In this document: in pieces, positions 24,522 through 32,613 of the stretch
Numbering within the stretch: the stretch's first letter is position 1
Layout: every line of letters starts with the position of its first letter
From: Comamonadaceae bacterium
Lineage (GTDB): Bacteria; Pseudomonadota; Gammaproteobacteria; Burkholderiales; Burkholderiaceae_C
Assembly (NCBI GenBank): GCA_027486755.1
Contig: JAIXOM010000033.1
Coordinates: 1-64,000, forward strand
Direction: 5' to 3'
Length of the DNA: 64,000 bases
Made by a program: the position numbers and the translations under genes
Notes under the pieces: model-generated
The model's database searches: none
Told to the model about the DNA's origin: nothing
What the model saw: the letters and a program-made list of their open reading frames with translations, nothing else

Positions 24522-25289
24522 ATGAACGACGAACAACTGCTGCGCTATTCGCGCCACATCCTGCTCGATGAGATAGGCGTAGAGGGCCAGCAGAAGCTGC
24601 TGGACGCGCATGCGCTCATCATCGGTGCCGGCGGACTGGGATCGCCAGCCGGGCTCTACCTGGGCAGTGCCGGGGTCGGGCGCATTACCGTGGTGGACCA
24701 CGACCGGGTCGACGCCACCAATTTGCAGCGACAAATCGCCCATCGCATGGAGCGGGTCGGCCAGTTCAAGGCCGAGTCGCTGGCGCAATCGATCGTCGAG
24801 ATCAACCCCGAGGTGCAGGTGGACTGCGTGACCGAGCGAGCCGATGCCTCGGTGCTGGCCCGGCTGGTGCCACAGGCCAGTGTGGTGCTCGACTGCACCG
24901 ACAACTTTGCCACCCGCCAGGCCATCAACCGCGCCTGCGTGGAGCACCGGGTGCCGCTGGTATCGGGGGCGGCCATAGGCTTTGATGCGCAGCTGAGCGT
25001 CTATGACAGCGCCGCCGGTGGGCCCTGCTATGCCTGCCTGTTCCCGCCCGAGGCTGCGCCAGAAGAGGTGCGCTGCGCCACCATGGGCGTATTCGCGCCG
25101 CTGGTGGGCATCGTCGGCAGCATGCAGGCGGCCGAGGCGCTCAAACTCTTGATGGGCATAAGCTCATCGCTGGCCGGCAGGCTGCTGATGCTCGATGGCC
25201 GCAGCATGCAATGGAGCGAAATAGCGCTGCGGCGCGACGCCCGTTGCAAGGTGTGCGCCGGCAACCATACGGTCAGACCGGGCGTGTAG
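24522..25289 (+). CDS. moeB: MoeB/ThiF/HesA-family adenylyltransferase
   Basis: The 255-residue protein has the nucleotide-binding GAGGLGSPAGLYLGSAGVG, catalytic-site residues in DHDRVDATNLQRQIAH, and DCTDNFATRQAIN. Two Cys pairs, CYAC and CKVC, form the structural zinc site. It adenylates the C-terminal glycine of a ubiquitin-like sulfur carrier such as MoaD or ThiS. The name moeB follows the family default; a ThiF role cannot be excluded. Confidence 0.92.
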   Translation: MNDEQLLRYSRHILLDEIGVEGQQKLLDAHALIIGAGGLGSPAGLYLGSAGVGRITVVDHDRVDATNLQRQIAHRMERVGQFKAESLAQSIVEINPEVQVDCVTERADASVLARLVPQASVVLDCTDNFATRQAINRACVEHRVPLVSGAAIGFDAQLSVYDSAAGGPCYACLFPPEAAPEEVRCATMGVFAPLVGIVGSMQAAEALKLLMGISSSLAGRLLMLDGRSMQWSEIALRRDARCKVCAGNHTVRPGV

Positions 25290-25301
25290 ACCCGGCCATC
25301 T

Positions 25302-26051
25302 TCAAATCAGGTCGGCGTGTGCGGTGAAGGTATAGCCGCGGCCATACCAAGCCCGTATCGGCAGGCGGGCTCCACTGTCGCCATAGACCTTGTTGCGCAG
25401 GCGGCTGACCAGGGTCTCCAGCCGCGGGCCGTTCATGTCTATGGCCTTCGTTGCAAACGCGGCCAGCAAATCCTGACGCGAGATGAAACGATCGGCCTGC
25501 GAGAACAGAAGAGCCAGCAGGAGGCACTCAGCCTGCGACAAGCTGACTCGCACGCCCGAGGGGGCGTAGAGCAATTGCTGCACCCGATCGAGCCGCCACA
25601 TCGCAGGCATGGGACTGGGCTGCAGGGGCGAGGGCCTCGCTGGCGCGAGTCGGCGCAGCAGGTTGGTCAAGGTAGCCAGCAATTCCTCGGGATCTACGGG
25701 CTTGACCAAGTAGGCGTCTGCGCCTGCACGCAGCATCTCCAGCCGCAGCGCCCGCTCACTGTTGTCCGCGCAGATCACCATGCCCGAGCGCAAATTCGGC
25801 CGCAGGCGCGCGCAGAGATCAGCACTGCTGCCGTCCGGCAGTTTCAGGTCGATCACCAGCAGGTCAAAACTCGACTGCAATGCCGCTTCGGCCGCCTGTA
25901 TGCCACTGACACAGCGCACCTGAAAACCTTCACTGCCCAGAAGGTCCTGCAGCTCCTGGGCCAAGGTCGGGTCGTCCTCGACCAGTAGCACAGATGGGCA
26001 AAGCTGTGCATTGGACTCATTTGAAGGATTAAACATTTGAGCTGCGAGCAT
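25302..26051 (-). CDS. OmpR-type response regulator
   Basis: The 249-residue protein has a receiver domain (SVLLVEDDPTLAQE; phospho-acceptor Asp in LLVIDLKLPDG; Lys in YLVKPVD). A winged-helix effector domain follows (SLSQAECLLLALLFSQADRFISRQDLLAAF and LETLVSRLRNKV, ending WYGRGYTFTA). The exact start is uncertain: the ATG at 26051 is used, but 26036 is equally plausible and neither has a clear Shine-Dalgarno. No histidine kinase gene is adjacent. It converges with moeB, 12 bases apart. Confidence 0.88.
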   Translation of the reverse strand: MLAAQMFNPSNESNAQLCPSVLLVEDDPTLAQELQDLLGSEGFQVRCVSGIQAAEAALQSSFDLLVIDLKLPDGSSADLCARLRPNLRSGMVICADNSERALRLEMLRAGADAYLVKPVDPEELLATLTNLLRRLAPARPSPLQPSPMPAMWRLDRVQQLLYAPSGVRVSLSQAECLLLALLFSQADRFISRQDLLAAFATKAIDMNGPRLETLVSRLRNKVYGDSGARLPIRAWYGRGYTFTAHADLI

Positions 26052-26069
26052 GCCATTCGTAGCTGAAAT

Positions 26070-26327
26070 TTACCAATTCTGACGGATACTTACATAAACG
26101 CCAATCATGGTGCATATGGGCTGGCAGCGCCTGCAGCGCCGACTCAGGGGCGCTTGCCGTCCGGCCAGGGTCAGCTCAGGATCGGCCCACATGGGCTGAT
26201 CGGCCTGCAAAGGCTCGGCAAGTGCCTGCGCCCAGGCAGCAACGCTCAAGAAAAACAGAACAGCAGGCCACAGGCGCACCAGTGAGCCGATGGACAGCCA
26301 AATCGAACCTAGGGGATCCCTGAACAC
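26070..26327 (-). pseudogene. Short ORF with a signal-peptide-like start, possible remnant
   Basis: An 85-codon frame starting with GTG encodes a good signal peptide (LWPAVLFFLSVAAWAQALA) followed by a short Cys/Arg-rich tail that resembles nothing I recognise. It lies between two response-regulator genes where a sensor kinase would be expected. It may be the decayed 5' end of a larger exported or sensor protein, or a spurious frame. An inverted repeat (TCCCTGAA 26317-26324 with TTCAGGGA 26353-26360, flanked by CCTAG/CTAGG) spans its start. Confidence 0.3.
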
Positions 26328-26415
26328 CTCGAAGTTGTCGCCCGAATCATTCTTCAGGGACTAGGAACAAACTCCATCCCAGCTCATTGGCGCAACCGGC
26401 TTGCGAAACGACTGA

Positions 26416-27048
26416 TCAATCGATCAGCTTGTTCTTGAGCGCGTAATAGGTCAGGTCGCTGTTGGAGTTCAGACTCATCTTCTCCATCACCCGGGTACGG
26501 TAGGTACTCACCGTCTTGACGCTCAGCGACAGCGAGCGGGCGATGTCGCCGGCCGTCTCGCCCTTGGCCAGCTTGAGAAAGACCTGAAACTCCCGTTCCG
26601 ACAATTGCTCGTGCGAGGCCACATCGTTGGGCCGGTTGAGTTGCTGGGCCAGGAGCTCGGCCACAGCCGGGGTGATGTAGCGCTTGCCCAGGGCGATGAC
26701 GCGGATGGCCTTGAGTATTTCCGCCGGGTCGCATTCCTTGTTCAGGTAGCCGCTGGCACCCTGGCGGATCAGATTGACCGCGTAGTGCTCTTCGGGATAG
26801 CCGCTGAGGATGAGGATGCCCACATCGGGCGCCTTGGCGCGGATCATGGCCAGCGCGTCGATGCCGCTTTGCCCCGGCATGGACAGATCCATTAACAGCA
26901 CATCGAGTTCGGCCTTGCGAACCAGGTCAATCGCCTCACGGCCGCTGGCAGCCTCGCCCACCACCCGCAGATCGACTTGGTCCGAAAAGAACTGCTTGAG
27001 CCCCGACCGGACGATCGCATGATCATCCACGATACCTATTCTGATCAT
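26416..27048 (-). CDS. NarL/LuxR-type response regulator
   Basis: From the ATG at 27048 (GAGGGAG Shine-Dalgarno) the protein is 210 residues. The receiver starts IRIGIVDDHAIVRSGLKQFF, with the phospho-acceptor Asp in VLLMDLSMPGQSG. The C-terminal LuxR helix-turn-helix reads LSEREFQVFLKLAKGETAGDIARSL, then SVKTVSTYRTRVMEKM. The layout resembles UvrY/GacA. No cognate sensor kinase is adjacent, so its partner is encoded elsewhere. Confidence 0.93.
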   Translation of the reverse strand: MIRIGIVDDHAIVRSGLKQFFSDQVDLRVVGEAASGREAIDLVRKAELDVLLMDLSMPGQSGIDALAMIRAKAPDVGILILSGYPEEHYAVNLIRQGASGYLNKECDPAEILKAIRVIALGKRYITPAVAELLAQQLNRPNDVASHEQLSEREFQVFLKLAKGETAGDIARSLSLSVKTVSTYRTRVMEKMSLNSNSDLTYYALKNKLID

Positions 27049-27140
27049 CTTTTCTCCCTCGCAGCCACCATTAAAGAATCCGTCGATCGACAAAAGCTGA
27101 TCCGTAGGACTCATTTCTCAGCTTTTTGCAATCGGAGACC

Positions 27141-27169
27141 ATTATTGGCATATATGAGACTATTTTCAA
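27141..27169 (-). promoter_or_regulatory. Sigma-70 promoter of the NarL-type regulator gene
   Basis: Minus-strand TTGAAA (27164-27169), 17 bases, AATAAT (27141-27146). Transcription would start near 27134 and leave a leader of about 85 bases. The stretch 27049-27349 otherwise contains no gene. Confidence 0.6.
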
Positions 27170-27349
27170 AGCTCAACCATGTTTTAAGCTGACAAGCTTT
27201 TGAGGCAGCGGCAGGGTATGGAAGCGCTCGGGGCGCCTACCTCCTGAACCTCCGGCCACCGACACCCATAGCGCCTTCATGACGATGGCGCAGCCAAGTC
27301 TGGCGCCCGATGCTGCAAGCCTGACGCGCACTAGAAAGGCTAGCGATCC

Positions 27350-27721
27350 ATGCTGCATCCGATTTACGCCGCCTTGCTACGGCGCCCCGACCTGGCCGCC
27401 GATCACCTGCTGGCCTATGCCGACTTGCTGCAACTGCAGACCCAAGCCCTGCGCGAGGCCCTCATCGGCCGCAGCCTAGCGTGGCTGGTCATCCTCGGCT
27501 GCGGGGCACTGGCCTCGATATTTGCCGGGACAGCCCTGATGCTGACGCTGCTGCTCGATCGCTACCACCCGGTGCTGGTGCTGCTACCCGGTGCGCTGGC
27601 CTTGTTGGCGCTGGGCGCTGCGCTGCTGGAGAACCGCCGCCGGCCCTGGCAGGCTTATGCGCAACTGCGGGCGCAGATCGATGCAGACCTGGCGGCGCTG
27701 CGCTCACTGAACTCGCCATGA
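27350..27721 (+). CDS. Small membrane protein, YqjE/holin-like (DUF1469 type)
   Basis: The 123-residue protein has an N-terminal helix (LLAYADLLQLQTQALREALIGR) and two transmembrane segments (LAWLVILGCGALASIFAGTALMLTLLL and VLVLLPGALALLALGAALL). A charged C-terminal helix (WQAYAQLRAQIDADLAALR) follows. The layout fits the phage-holin-like YqjE family of inner-membrane proteins. Function is unknown. It overlaps the next gene by four bases. Confidence 0.65.
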   Translation: MLHPIYAALLRRPDLAADHLLAYADLLQLQTQALREALIGRSLAWLVILGCGALASIFAGTALMLTLLLDRYHPVLVLLPGALALLALGAALLENRRRPWQAYAQLRAQIDADLAALRSLNSP

Positions 27722-28167
27722 TGCCCGATGCACGCACCCAAGCGGCCGAGCGGGCTCAGGTCAGGTTGGAGCGTACGCGTCTGGCCCTGCTCACGCAGAT
27801 GCGCCGCCACGTGCCGCCCCATCGCGAAGGCGCCGCCCGACCTGACGGGCAGGGCTCGGATGAAAGCCTGTGGGCGGTACTGCGCCGCTGGTGGCAAGAC
27901 CAGCCGGCCTCTGGAGTGCTCGAACTGATGGCACCTGCCTTGCAGGGCTACGCACGCGCCTACCCGGGCCGTACCATCGCGCTGGCCGCTGGCGCAGGCG
28001 CAGCCCTGGTTTTGCTGCGCCCCTGGCGTCTGCTGCCCTTGACGGCTCTGGCGCTAACGGCAGCGCGCTCCATACCTGTGGCCGAGCTGCTAGCAGCCTG
28101 GCTCGCGCAGGCCGGGCGCACCGGGCAAGCCGCGCAGGAGCGCCCTCCTGACACAGCGACGAGCTGA
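27718..28167 (+). CDS. Hypothetical membrane-associated protein
   Basis: A 149-residue protein translated from the ATG at 27718 inside the stop of the preceding gene. An Arg-rich N-terminal helix (AERAQVRLERTRLALLTQMRRH) precedes a Trp-rich segment and one or two hydrophobic stretches (IALAAGAGAALVLL, LLPLTALALTA). It is probably an inner-membrane partner of the YqjE-like protein. I do not recognise the family. Confidence 0.65.
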   Translation: MMPDARTQAAERAQVRLERTRLALLTQMRRHVPPHREGAARPDGQGSDESLWAVLRRWWQDQPASGVLELMAPALQGYARAYPGRTIALAAGAGAALVLLRPWRLLPLTALALTAARSIPVAELLAAWLAQAGRTGQAAQERPPDTATS

Positions 28168-28172
28168 GCCGC

Positions 28173-28712
28173 TCAAGGGCTGGTCTTGCAGCTGCCGTGG
28201 CGCCGCCGGAAGCGGTGCGGCGGCTGCGGATCGGGCTGGGCAAACAGCCCCAGGCGGGCAGAGCGCGCCGCGGCTTGCTCCTGCGCGTAGGGTCCGGCAT
28301 CGCGGCCAAATTGGTCAGACCAGGCCAGCCCCTGCCCGACCATCCAGCGCCCCACATCCTGACCCTGCCGGTACACGATGGCCAATTCACGCCCGTAAGT
28401 GTCCTGGCCTTGCCGCGCCACGGTGACGCTCTGGCCAAGCAGCAGCGACTGCAGGGCCTGGCGCGACGCCGGCCCGCCTTCCTGGCAAATCTCTGGCGCA
28501 TCGATGCCCAGCAGGCGCACCGCCCGCTGCTCCTGGCCAAAGCTGCGTACATAGACGGTATCGCCATCGGCGACAAAGGTGACGGTGGCCGTCTCAGTCT
28601 GGGTCGCGGCCGCGTCCAACAAGCCAAGCAAAGCCAGCAGTCCTGAGCCCAGCCACACCTTAGGGCGCCACCGTGCATCGCCAAGCGCAGTTCCAGGCAC
28701 GAGTCCCAACAT
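28173..28712 (-). CDS. Thermonuclease-family (SNase-like) nuclease
   Basis: With the ATG at 28712 the protein is 179 residues. It has an N-terminal hydrophobic segment (VWLGSGLLALLGLLDAAAT) that would export or anchor it. The SNase OB-fold follows: VADGDTVYV, VRLLGIDAPE (catalytic Arg and Asp), and DTYGRELAIVY with the second Arg. It would cleave DNA or RNA outside the cytoplasm. The start lies 11 bases after the DUF429 stop. An upstream ATG at 28781 would overlap DUF429 and lose the signal-like N-terminus. Confidence 0.85.
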   Translation of the reverse strand: MLGLVPGTALGDARWRPKVWLGSGLLALLGLLDAAATQTETATVTFVADGDTVYVRSFGQEQRAVRLLGIDAPEICQEGGPASRQALQSLLLGQSVTVARQGQDTYGRELAIVYRQGQDVGRWMVGQGLAWSDQFGRDAGPYAQEQAAARSARLGLFAQPDPQPPHRFRRRHGSCKTSP

Positions 28713-28723
28713 CGCAAGCCGCT

Positions 28724-29590
28724 TCAGGCCGTGAGGATCCAGCCTTCGAGCGGATCGAGATGCGCGGGCAGGCCATGACAAGGATGGCCTTGCTCATGCT
28801 GACGCTGGGCCCAGGCGGCCTGCATCAAGCACAGCACCGCGTCCAGGCTATCACCGCTGGCGTCGTCGACCAGCGCGTCGCGCTGCGCATGACTGAGCTT
28901 GAGCCGCAGGCCCAGGCGGGTTTGGCCGTTCTCGGCGGCGGTGATCAGGTCCTTGCGGGCGATCAGGCGATCTGCGGTCTGCTTGGCCTTGTCGTCGCTT
29001 TTGTAGCTGCGGCGCTCACCACCTGGGCCAAGCAGTTCGCGCGCGAGCAAACCGGGGTAGGCCTCCAAACCAATCCGGCTCGGCCAAGCAGCACTGTGCG
29101 GCGCAGCACAGCGGGCCGCCTCGGCGCCATGCAGGCCGGGCAGTTGAACGCCAGCGTCGATCAGCGGTGCCACGCCGGCGTGCAGCATATAAGCCACCGG
29201 CGGGTTGACCCATTTCATCGACGGGCTGGAGCCGGCGGGCTTGTCGGTGGCCCGATGGGCAAACTTGCTGCCGGCTGGTCGGGCGTCGCAAAAACCCGCA
29301 AAGGCCTGACGGATGTCTTGGCGGCTCAGGCCGGCGTAGTGGCGCATGCAGGCCAGCCAGTCGGTCGGCCAGCCCAACTGCACCACCAATTCGCGCGGCA
29401 GTCCGAAGGGCAGGTCAAAACCACAGACCCAGGCCTGAGGCCGCGCCAGCCACTGGGCATAGGCCTCAAGACTGGGCAGCCGTTCCAGCCCGAGCAGGTG
29501 CACCCGGCCGCGGTCCAGGCCACCGGTGGCAAACACAATCGGCTTGCGCGGCGTGGGACCGCTCGAAAAATCGCAACCGGCCAGCAGCAT
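28724..29590 (-). CDS. DUF429 protein (predicted RNase H-like fold)
   Basis: The 288-residue protein opens MLLAGCDFSSGPTPRKPIVFATG and continues CGFDLPFGLPRELV, both with conserved acidic residues of the DUF429 RNase H-like core. KSDDKAKQTADRLIARKDLI and ASGDSLDAVLCLMQAAW complete it. A nuclease activity is predicted for the family but not shown. The GTG at 29596 would add two residues. It follows the BLUF gene by ~55 bases and precedes the thermonuclease gene. Confidence 0.8.
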   Translation of the reverse strand: MLLAGCDFSSGPTPRKPIVFATGGLDRGRVHLLGLERLPSLEAYAQWLARPQAWVCGFDLPFGLPRELVVQLGWPTDWLACMRHYAGLSRQDIRQAFAGFCDARPAGSKFAHRATDKPAGSSPSMKWVNPPVAYMLHAGVAPLIDAGVQLPGLHGAEAARCAAPHSAAWPSRIGLEAYPGLLARELLGPGGERRSYKSDDKAKQTADRLIARKDLITAAENGQTRLGLRLKLSHAQRDALVDDASGDSLDAVLCLMQAAWAQRQHEQGHPCHGLPAHLDPLEGWILTA

Positions 29591-29646
29591 GTTCACAAGG
29601 CTGTTGGGCGGGGCGGCGGTCTCTGGCCAGCTGCCCTGGGGGCGCT

Positions 29647-30072
29647 TTAGGCCCGCCCCATGATGGAGGCGGTGGCCATGAGCTCGAGCAGCAGGGCCAG
29701 GGCGACCTTGCCCGAGATGGCATAGGGATCGAGCTCGGGCCGCTCGCAGTACTTGAGCACGATGGAAGGATTGAGCTTGGCCAGGTTCACCAGGCCCATG
29801 GTCCAGCCGCCAAAACTGCGCTCATTGATCTCTTCGTAACTGAGCAACACCACGTCCTTGTGGCGCGTGTCGCGCTGGATATGGCCATAGAGCTCGTTGA
29901 CCTGGGCGCGGCCGCCTTCGAGGGCCTGCAGGAAGATGCCACCTCCATGGCAGAGAATGCCGGTGATGCCGCTGGCCGGGTTGTGCGCGCGCGACTGCGC
30001 CAGGATGGACTCGGTGGCCTCGCTGGCATCGGAGGAAGCCGCGCGGCTGGCGTAAATCAGACGAACCAACAT
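29647..30072 (-). CDS. BLUF-domain blue-light photoreceptor
   Basis: The 141-residue stand-alone BLUF protein carries every photocycle residue: Tyr7 in LIYASR, Asn31 in HNPASGITGIL, Gln49 in FLQALEGG, and Trp90/Met92 in FGGWTMG. It binds FAD and switches hydrogen bonding on blue-light absorption. No output domain is fused, so it signals through a partner protein. A helical tail (~105-141) could provide dimer contacts. It follows folE by 46 bases on the same strand. Confidence 0.95.
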   Translation of the reverse strand: MLVRLIYASRAASSDASEATESILAQSRAHNPASGITGILCHGGGIFLQALEGGRAQVNELYGHIQRDTRHKDVVLLSYEEINERSFGGWTMGLVNLAKLNPSIVLKYCERPELDPYAISGKVALALLLELMATASIMGRA

Positions 30073-30118
30073 GATTGCATTGCCCTGGTAATGATCAGAT
30101 CGACGCGGCCAGGCCGCC

Positions 30119-30847
30119 TCATTCGGAGGTCTTCTTGGGAATCAAGGACAGGAACTCGCGGCGCAGATTGGGGTCTTTGAGGAAGACGCCGCGCATGACC
30201 GAGTTGATCATCTTGCTGTCCAGATCCTTGACGCCGCGCCAGCCCATGCAAAAGTGGGTGGCCTCCATGACGATGGCCAAGCCGTCGGGCTGCGTCTTTT
30301 CCTGAATCAGGTCGGCCAACTGCACCACCGCCTCTTCCTGAATCTGCGGCCGCCCCATCACCCATTCGGCCAGGCGCGCGTACTTAGATAGGCCGATCAC
30401 ATTGGTGCGCTCGTTGGGCATGACGCCGATCCAGACCTGACCGATGACCGGGCAGAAGTGGTGCGAGCAGGCGCTGCGCACCCGGATCGGGCCAACAATC
30501 ATCAGCTCGTTGAGGTGCTCAGCATTGGGGAACTCGGTGATCGAAGGTGCCTTGACATAGCGGCCTTTGAACACCTCTTGGATGTACATCTTGGCCACAC
30601 GGCGGGCGGTGTCCTGGGTATTGTGGTCGTGCTCGGTGTCAATCACCAAACTCTCGAGCACACCACGCATCTTGAGTTCGACCTCGTCGAGCAGACGGTC
30701 GAGCTCGCCCGGTTCGATGAACTCGGCGATGTTGTCATTGGCATTGAAGCGCCGGCGCGCTGCCACGATACGCTCACGGATCTTGACCGACAGGGGGATG
30801 CCCTGGTCTGCGCCATGCGCGGGAGACGGATGGGAAATTGGTTTCAT
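30119..30847 (-). CDS. folE: GTP cyclohydrolase I
   Basis: Using the ATG at 30847, the 242-residue enzyme carries TEHDHNTQDTARRVAKMYIQEVFKGRY, the zinc site in RSACSHHFCPVIG (Cys, His, His), and VMEATHFCMGWRGVKD. It converts GTP to dihydroneopterin triphosphate, the first step of folate and pterin synthesis. It lies 14 bases after the DNA ligase stop and directly before a BLUF photoreceptor. nudB, the next folate-pathway step, lies 4 kb upstream in the same directional run. Confidence 0.96.
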   Translation of the reverse strand: MKPISHPSPAHGADQGIPLSVKIRERIVAARRRFNANDNIAEFIEPGELDRLLDEVELKMRGVLESLVIDTEHDHNTQDTARRVAKMYIQEVFKGRYVKAPSITEFPNAEHLNELMIVGPIRVRSACSHHFCPVIGQVWIGVMPNERTNVIGLSKYARLAEWVMGRPQIQEEAVVQLADLIQEKTQPDGLAIVMEATHFCMGWRGVKDLDSKMINSVMRGVFLKDPNLRREFLSLIPKKTSE

Positions 30848-30861
30848 GAGCAGGCGCGATG

Positions 30862-32613
30862 TTAACAAGCTTTGGCGTCTGAACCTGTTGGCCCAGCGGC
30901 GGCCTGCAGCAGGGCTTGCAGATCGGCCAGGGTGCCGGCCTCGTGCAAGGGCTTGTCCGGGCGCTGGCGGGCGATGCGCGGGAAACGCAGCGCAATACCG
31001 CTCTTGTGGCGGCTGCTGCGCACGATGCCCTCAAACGCCAGTTCAAACACCAGGCTGGGCCGCACGCTGCGCACCGGGCCGAACTTGTCGACGGTGGTGC
31101 GCGCCACGATGGCATCGACCGCGCTGAGCTCGCGATCGCTCAGCCCAGAGTAGGCCTTGGCAAAGGCCACCAACTGCAGCGGCTGCTCGGCCAGCGGGAG
31201 ACCGGGCTGAACCGGCAATGCCTCGCGCCGGGCGATGGCCTCGACCACCGCCTGCGCCTCCTGCGCGCTGGCCGGTGGCCGGTTCCACACGCCGAAGGTG
31301 TAGTCGCTGAACAGCCCGGCACGCCGGCCGTGACCAGCCTGGGCATAGATCAGCACCCCATCGACCACCATGGGCTCGCTCTTCCATTTGAACCACAGGC
31401 CCTCGCCTTTGACACGGCCAGCGCCATAGCGTGAAGCCCGTTGCTTGAGCATCAGGCCCTCGACGCCGCGCTCGCGCGAGCCTTGCCGCAGCGCCTCCAG
31501 CTCAGCCCAGTGGCTGGCCTGGAGCAGGCGCGAGCTTTGCACCGCATGGCCTTCTTGCAGCAACTGCTCCAGGCGCAAGCGGCGCTCCCGCAGACTGCAA
31601 GCGCGCAGGTCTTGCCCCCCCTGCTCGAGCAGGTCGTAGGCTAAAAAAACCGCGGGCGCGCTGGCCAGCAGGGCCGCCGGCACCCGCTTGCGCCCCAGCC
31701 GCTGCTGCAAGGCCGAAAAAGGCGCCGGCCCCTGGCCCTGCCAGACCAAGAGCTCGCCATCGAGTACCGTGCCCTCCGGCAAGCTCTGGGCCTGCGCCAG
31801 AACGTCGGGAAAAGACCCGTTGATCAACTCCTCACCGCGCGACCACAGCCAGCACTGACCGGCGCGGCGCACCAACTGGGCACGAATGCCGTCGTACTTC
31901 CATTCAATCTGCCAATCGGACAGAGGGCCCAGCGCCGCATCGGCCGGCGGCGCAGGCAAGGCGTGGGCCAAAAAAAAGGGATAGGGCTGGCCGGCCCCGG
32001 CCGGCGAAGCACTGCCTTCTTGCACCGGCGCGATCAAGGCCAGATAGGCCTGGGCATCGGGCTGGCTGCTGCCGTCGGTATAGCCCATCATGCGCTGAGC
32101 CATCAGCCCGGCTGGCAGGCCAGCATGGGCAGCCAGCGCGCGCTGCACCAGCAGCCGGCTCACCCCGACCCGAAAGCCACCGCCGGCCAGCTTAACCCAA
32201 AGGAACACGCCCTGCCGGTCCAACTGCTGCCATTGCTCGGCGATGCGCCGGCGCTGCTCGCCCTCGCTCAGGCCACGCAGCGGCAAGAGCCGCTGGCTGA
32301 CCCAGTGCGACAGGCTGGCCTCATCGGCGGCCCCGGCCGCTGGCAGCACCTGAGAGATGGTCTCGGCCAGATCTCCGACGGCCTGGTAGCTGGCCTCGAA
32401 CAGCCACTGCGGCAAGTCGGCCAACTCGGCCGCCAGTTCACGCAGCAAGCCAGTGCGCACCAGGCGCCTGGGCTTGCCGCCGGCCAGAAAATACATCGCC
32501 CAGGCGGCATCGACCGCATCGGCCTGGGCCAGGTAAGCCTGCAAGGCGGCGAGCTTGGCCGCTGTCGAGGTGCTGGCGTCGAGCTCGGCGAACAGCGCGG
32601 CAAAGGCTTTCAT
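30862..32613 (-). CDS. ATP-dependent DNA ligase (LigB/C-like, exonuclease-associated)
   Basis: The 583-residue protein has an N-terminal DNA-binding domain (~1-210) and an adenylation domain with the active-site lysine in EWKYDGIRAQ (Lys239). Downstream motifs are DGELLVW, FLAYDLLE, GVEGLMLKQRASRY and WFKWKSEPM, then an OB domain. It seals DNA nicks with ATP. It overlaps the beta-CASP exonuclease gene by four bases. This pair belongs to the known ligase/exonuclease/Lhr-helicase repair sets, but no helicase gene is adjacent here. Confidence 0.93.
   Translation of the reverse strand: MKAFAALFAELDASTSTAAKLAALQAYLAQADAVDAAWAMYFLAGGKPRRLVRTGLLRELAAELADLPQWLFEASYQAVGDLAETISQVLPAAGAADEASLSHWVSQRLLPLRGLSEGEQRRRIAEQWQQLDRQGVFLWVKLAGGGFRVGVSRLLVQRALAAHAGLPAGLMAQRMMGYTDGSSQPDAQAYLALIAPVQEGSASPAGAGQPYPFFLAHALPAPPADAALGPLSDWQIEWKYDGIRAQLVRRAGQCWLWSRGEELINGSFPDVLAQAQSLPEGTVLDGELLVWQGQGPAPFSALQQRLGRKRVPAALLASAPAVFLAYDLLEQGGQDLRACSLRERRLRLEQLLQEGHAVQSSRLLQASHWAELEALRQGSRERGVEGLMLKQRASRYGAGRVKGEGLWFKWKSEPMVVDGVLIYAQAGHGRRAGLFSDYTFGVWNRPPASAQEAQAVVEAIARREALPVQPGLPLAEQPLQLVAFAKAYSGLSDRELSAVDAIVARTTVDKFGPVRSVRPSLVFELAFEGIVRSSRHKSGIALRFPRIARQRPDKPLHEAGTLADLQALLQAAAGPTGSDAKAC

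Noticed and set aside
27350..28167. Prophage lysis genes (holin-like)
   Set aside because: The first protein resembles chromosomal YqjE-type membrane proteins. No phage structural, integrase or endolysin genes are nearby.
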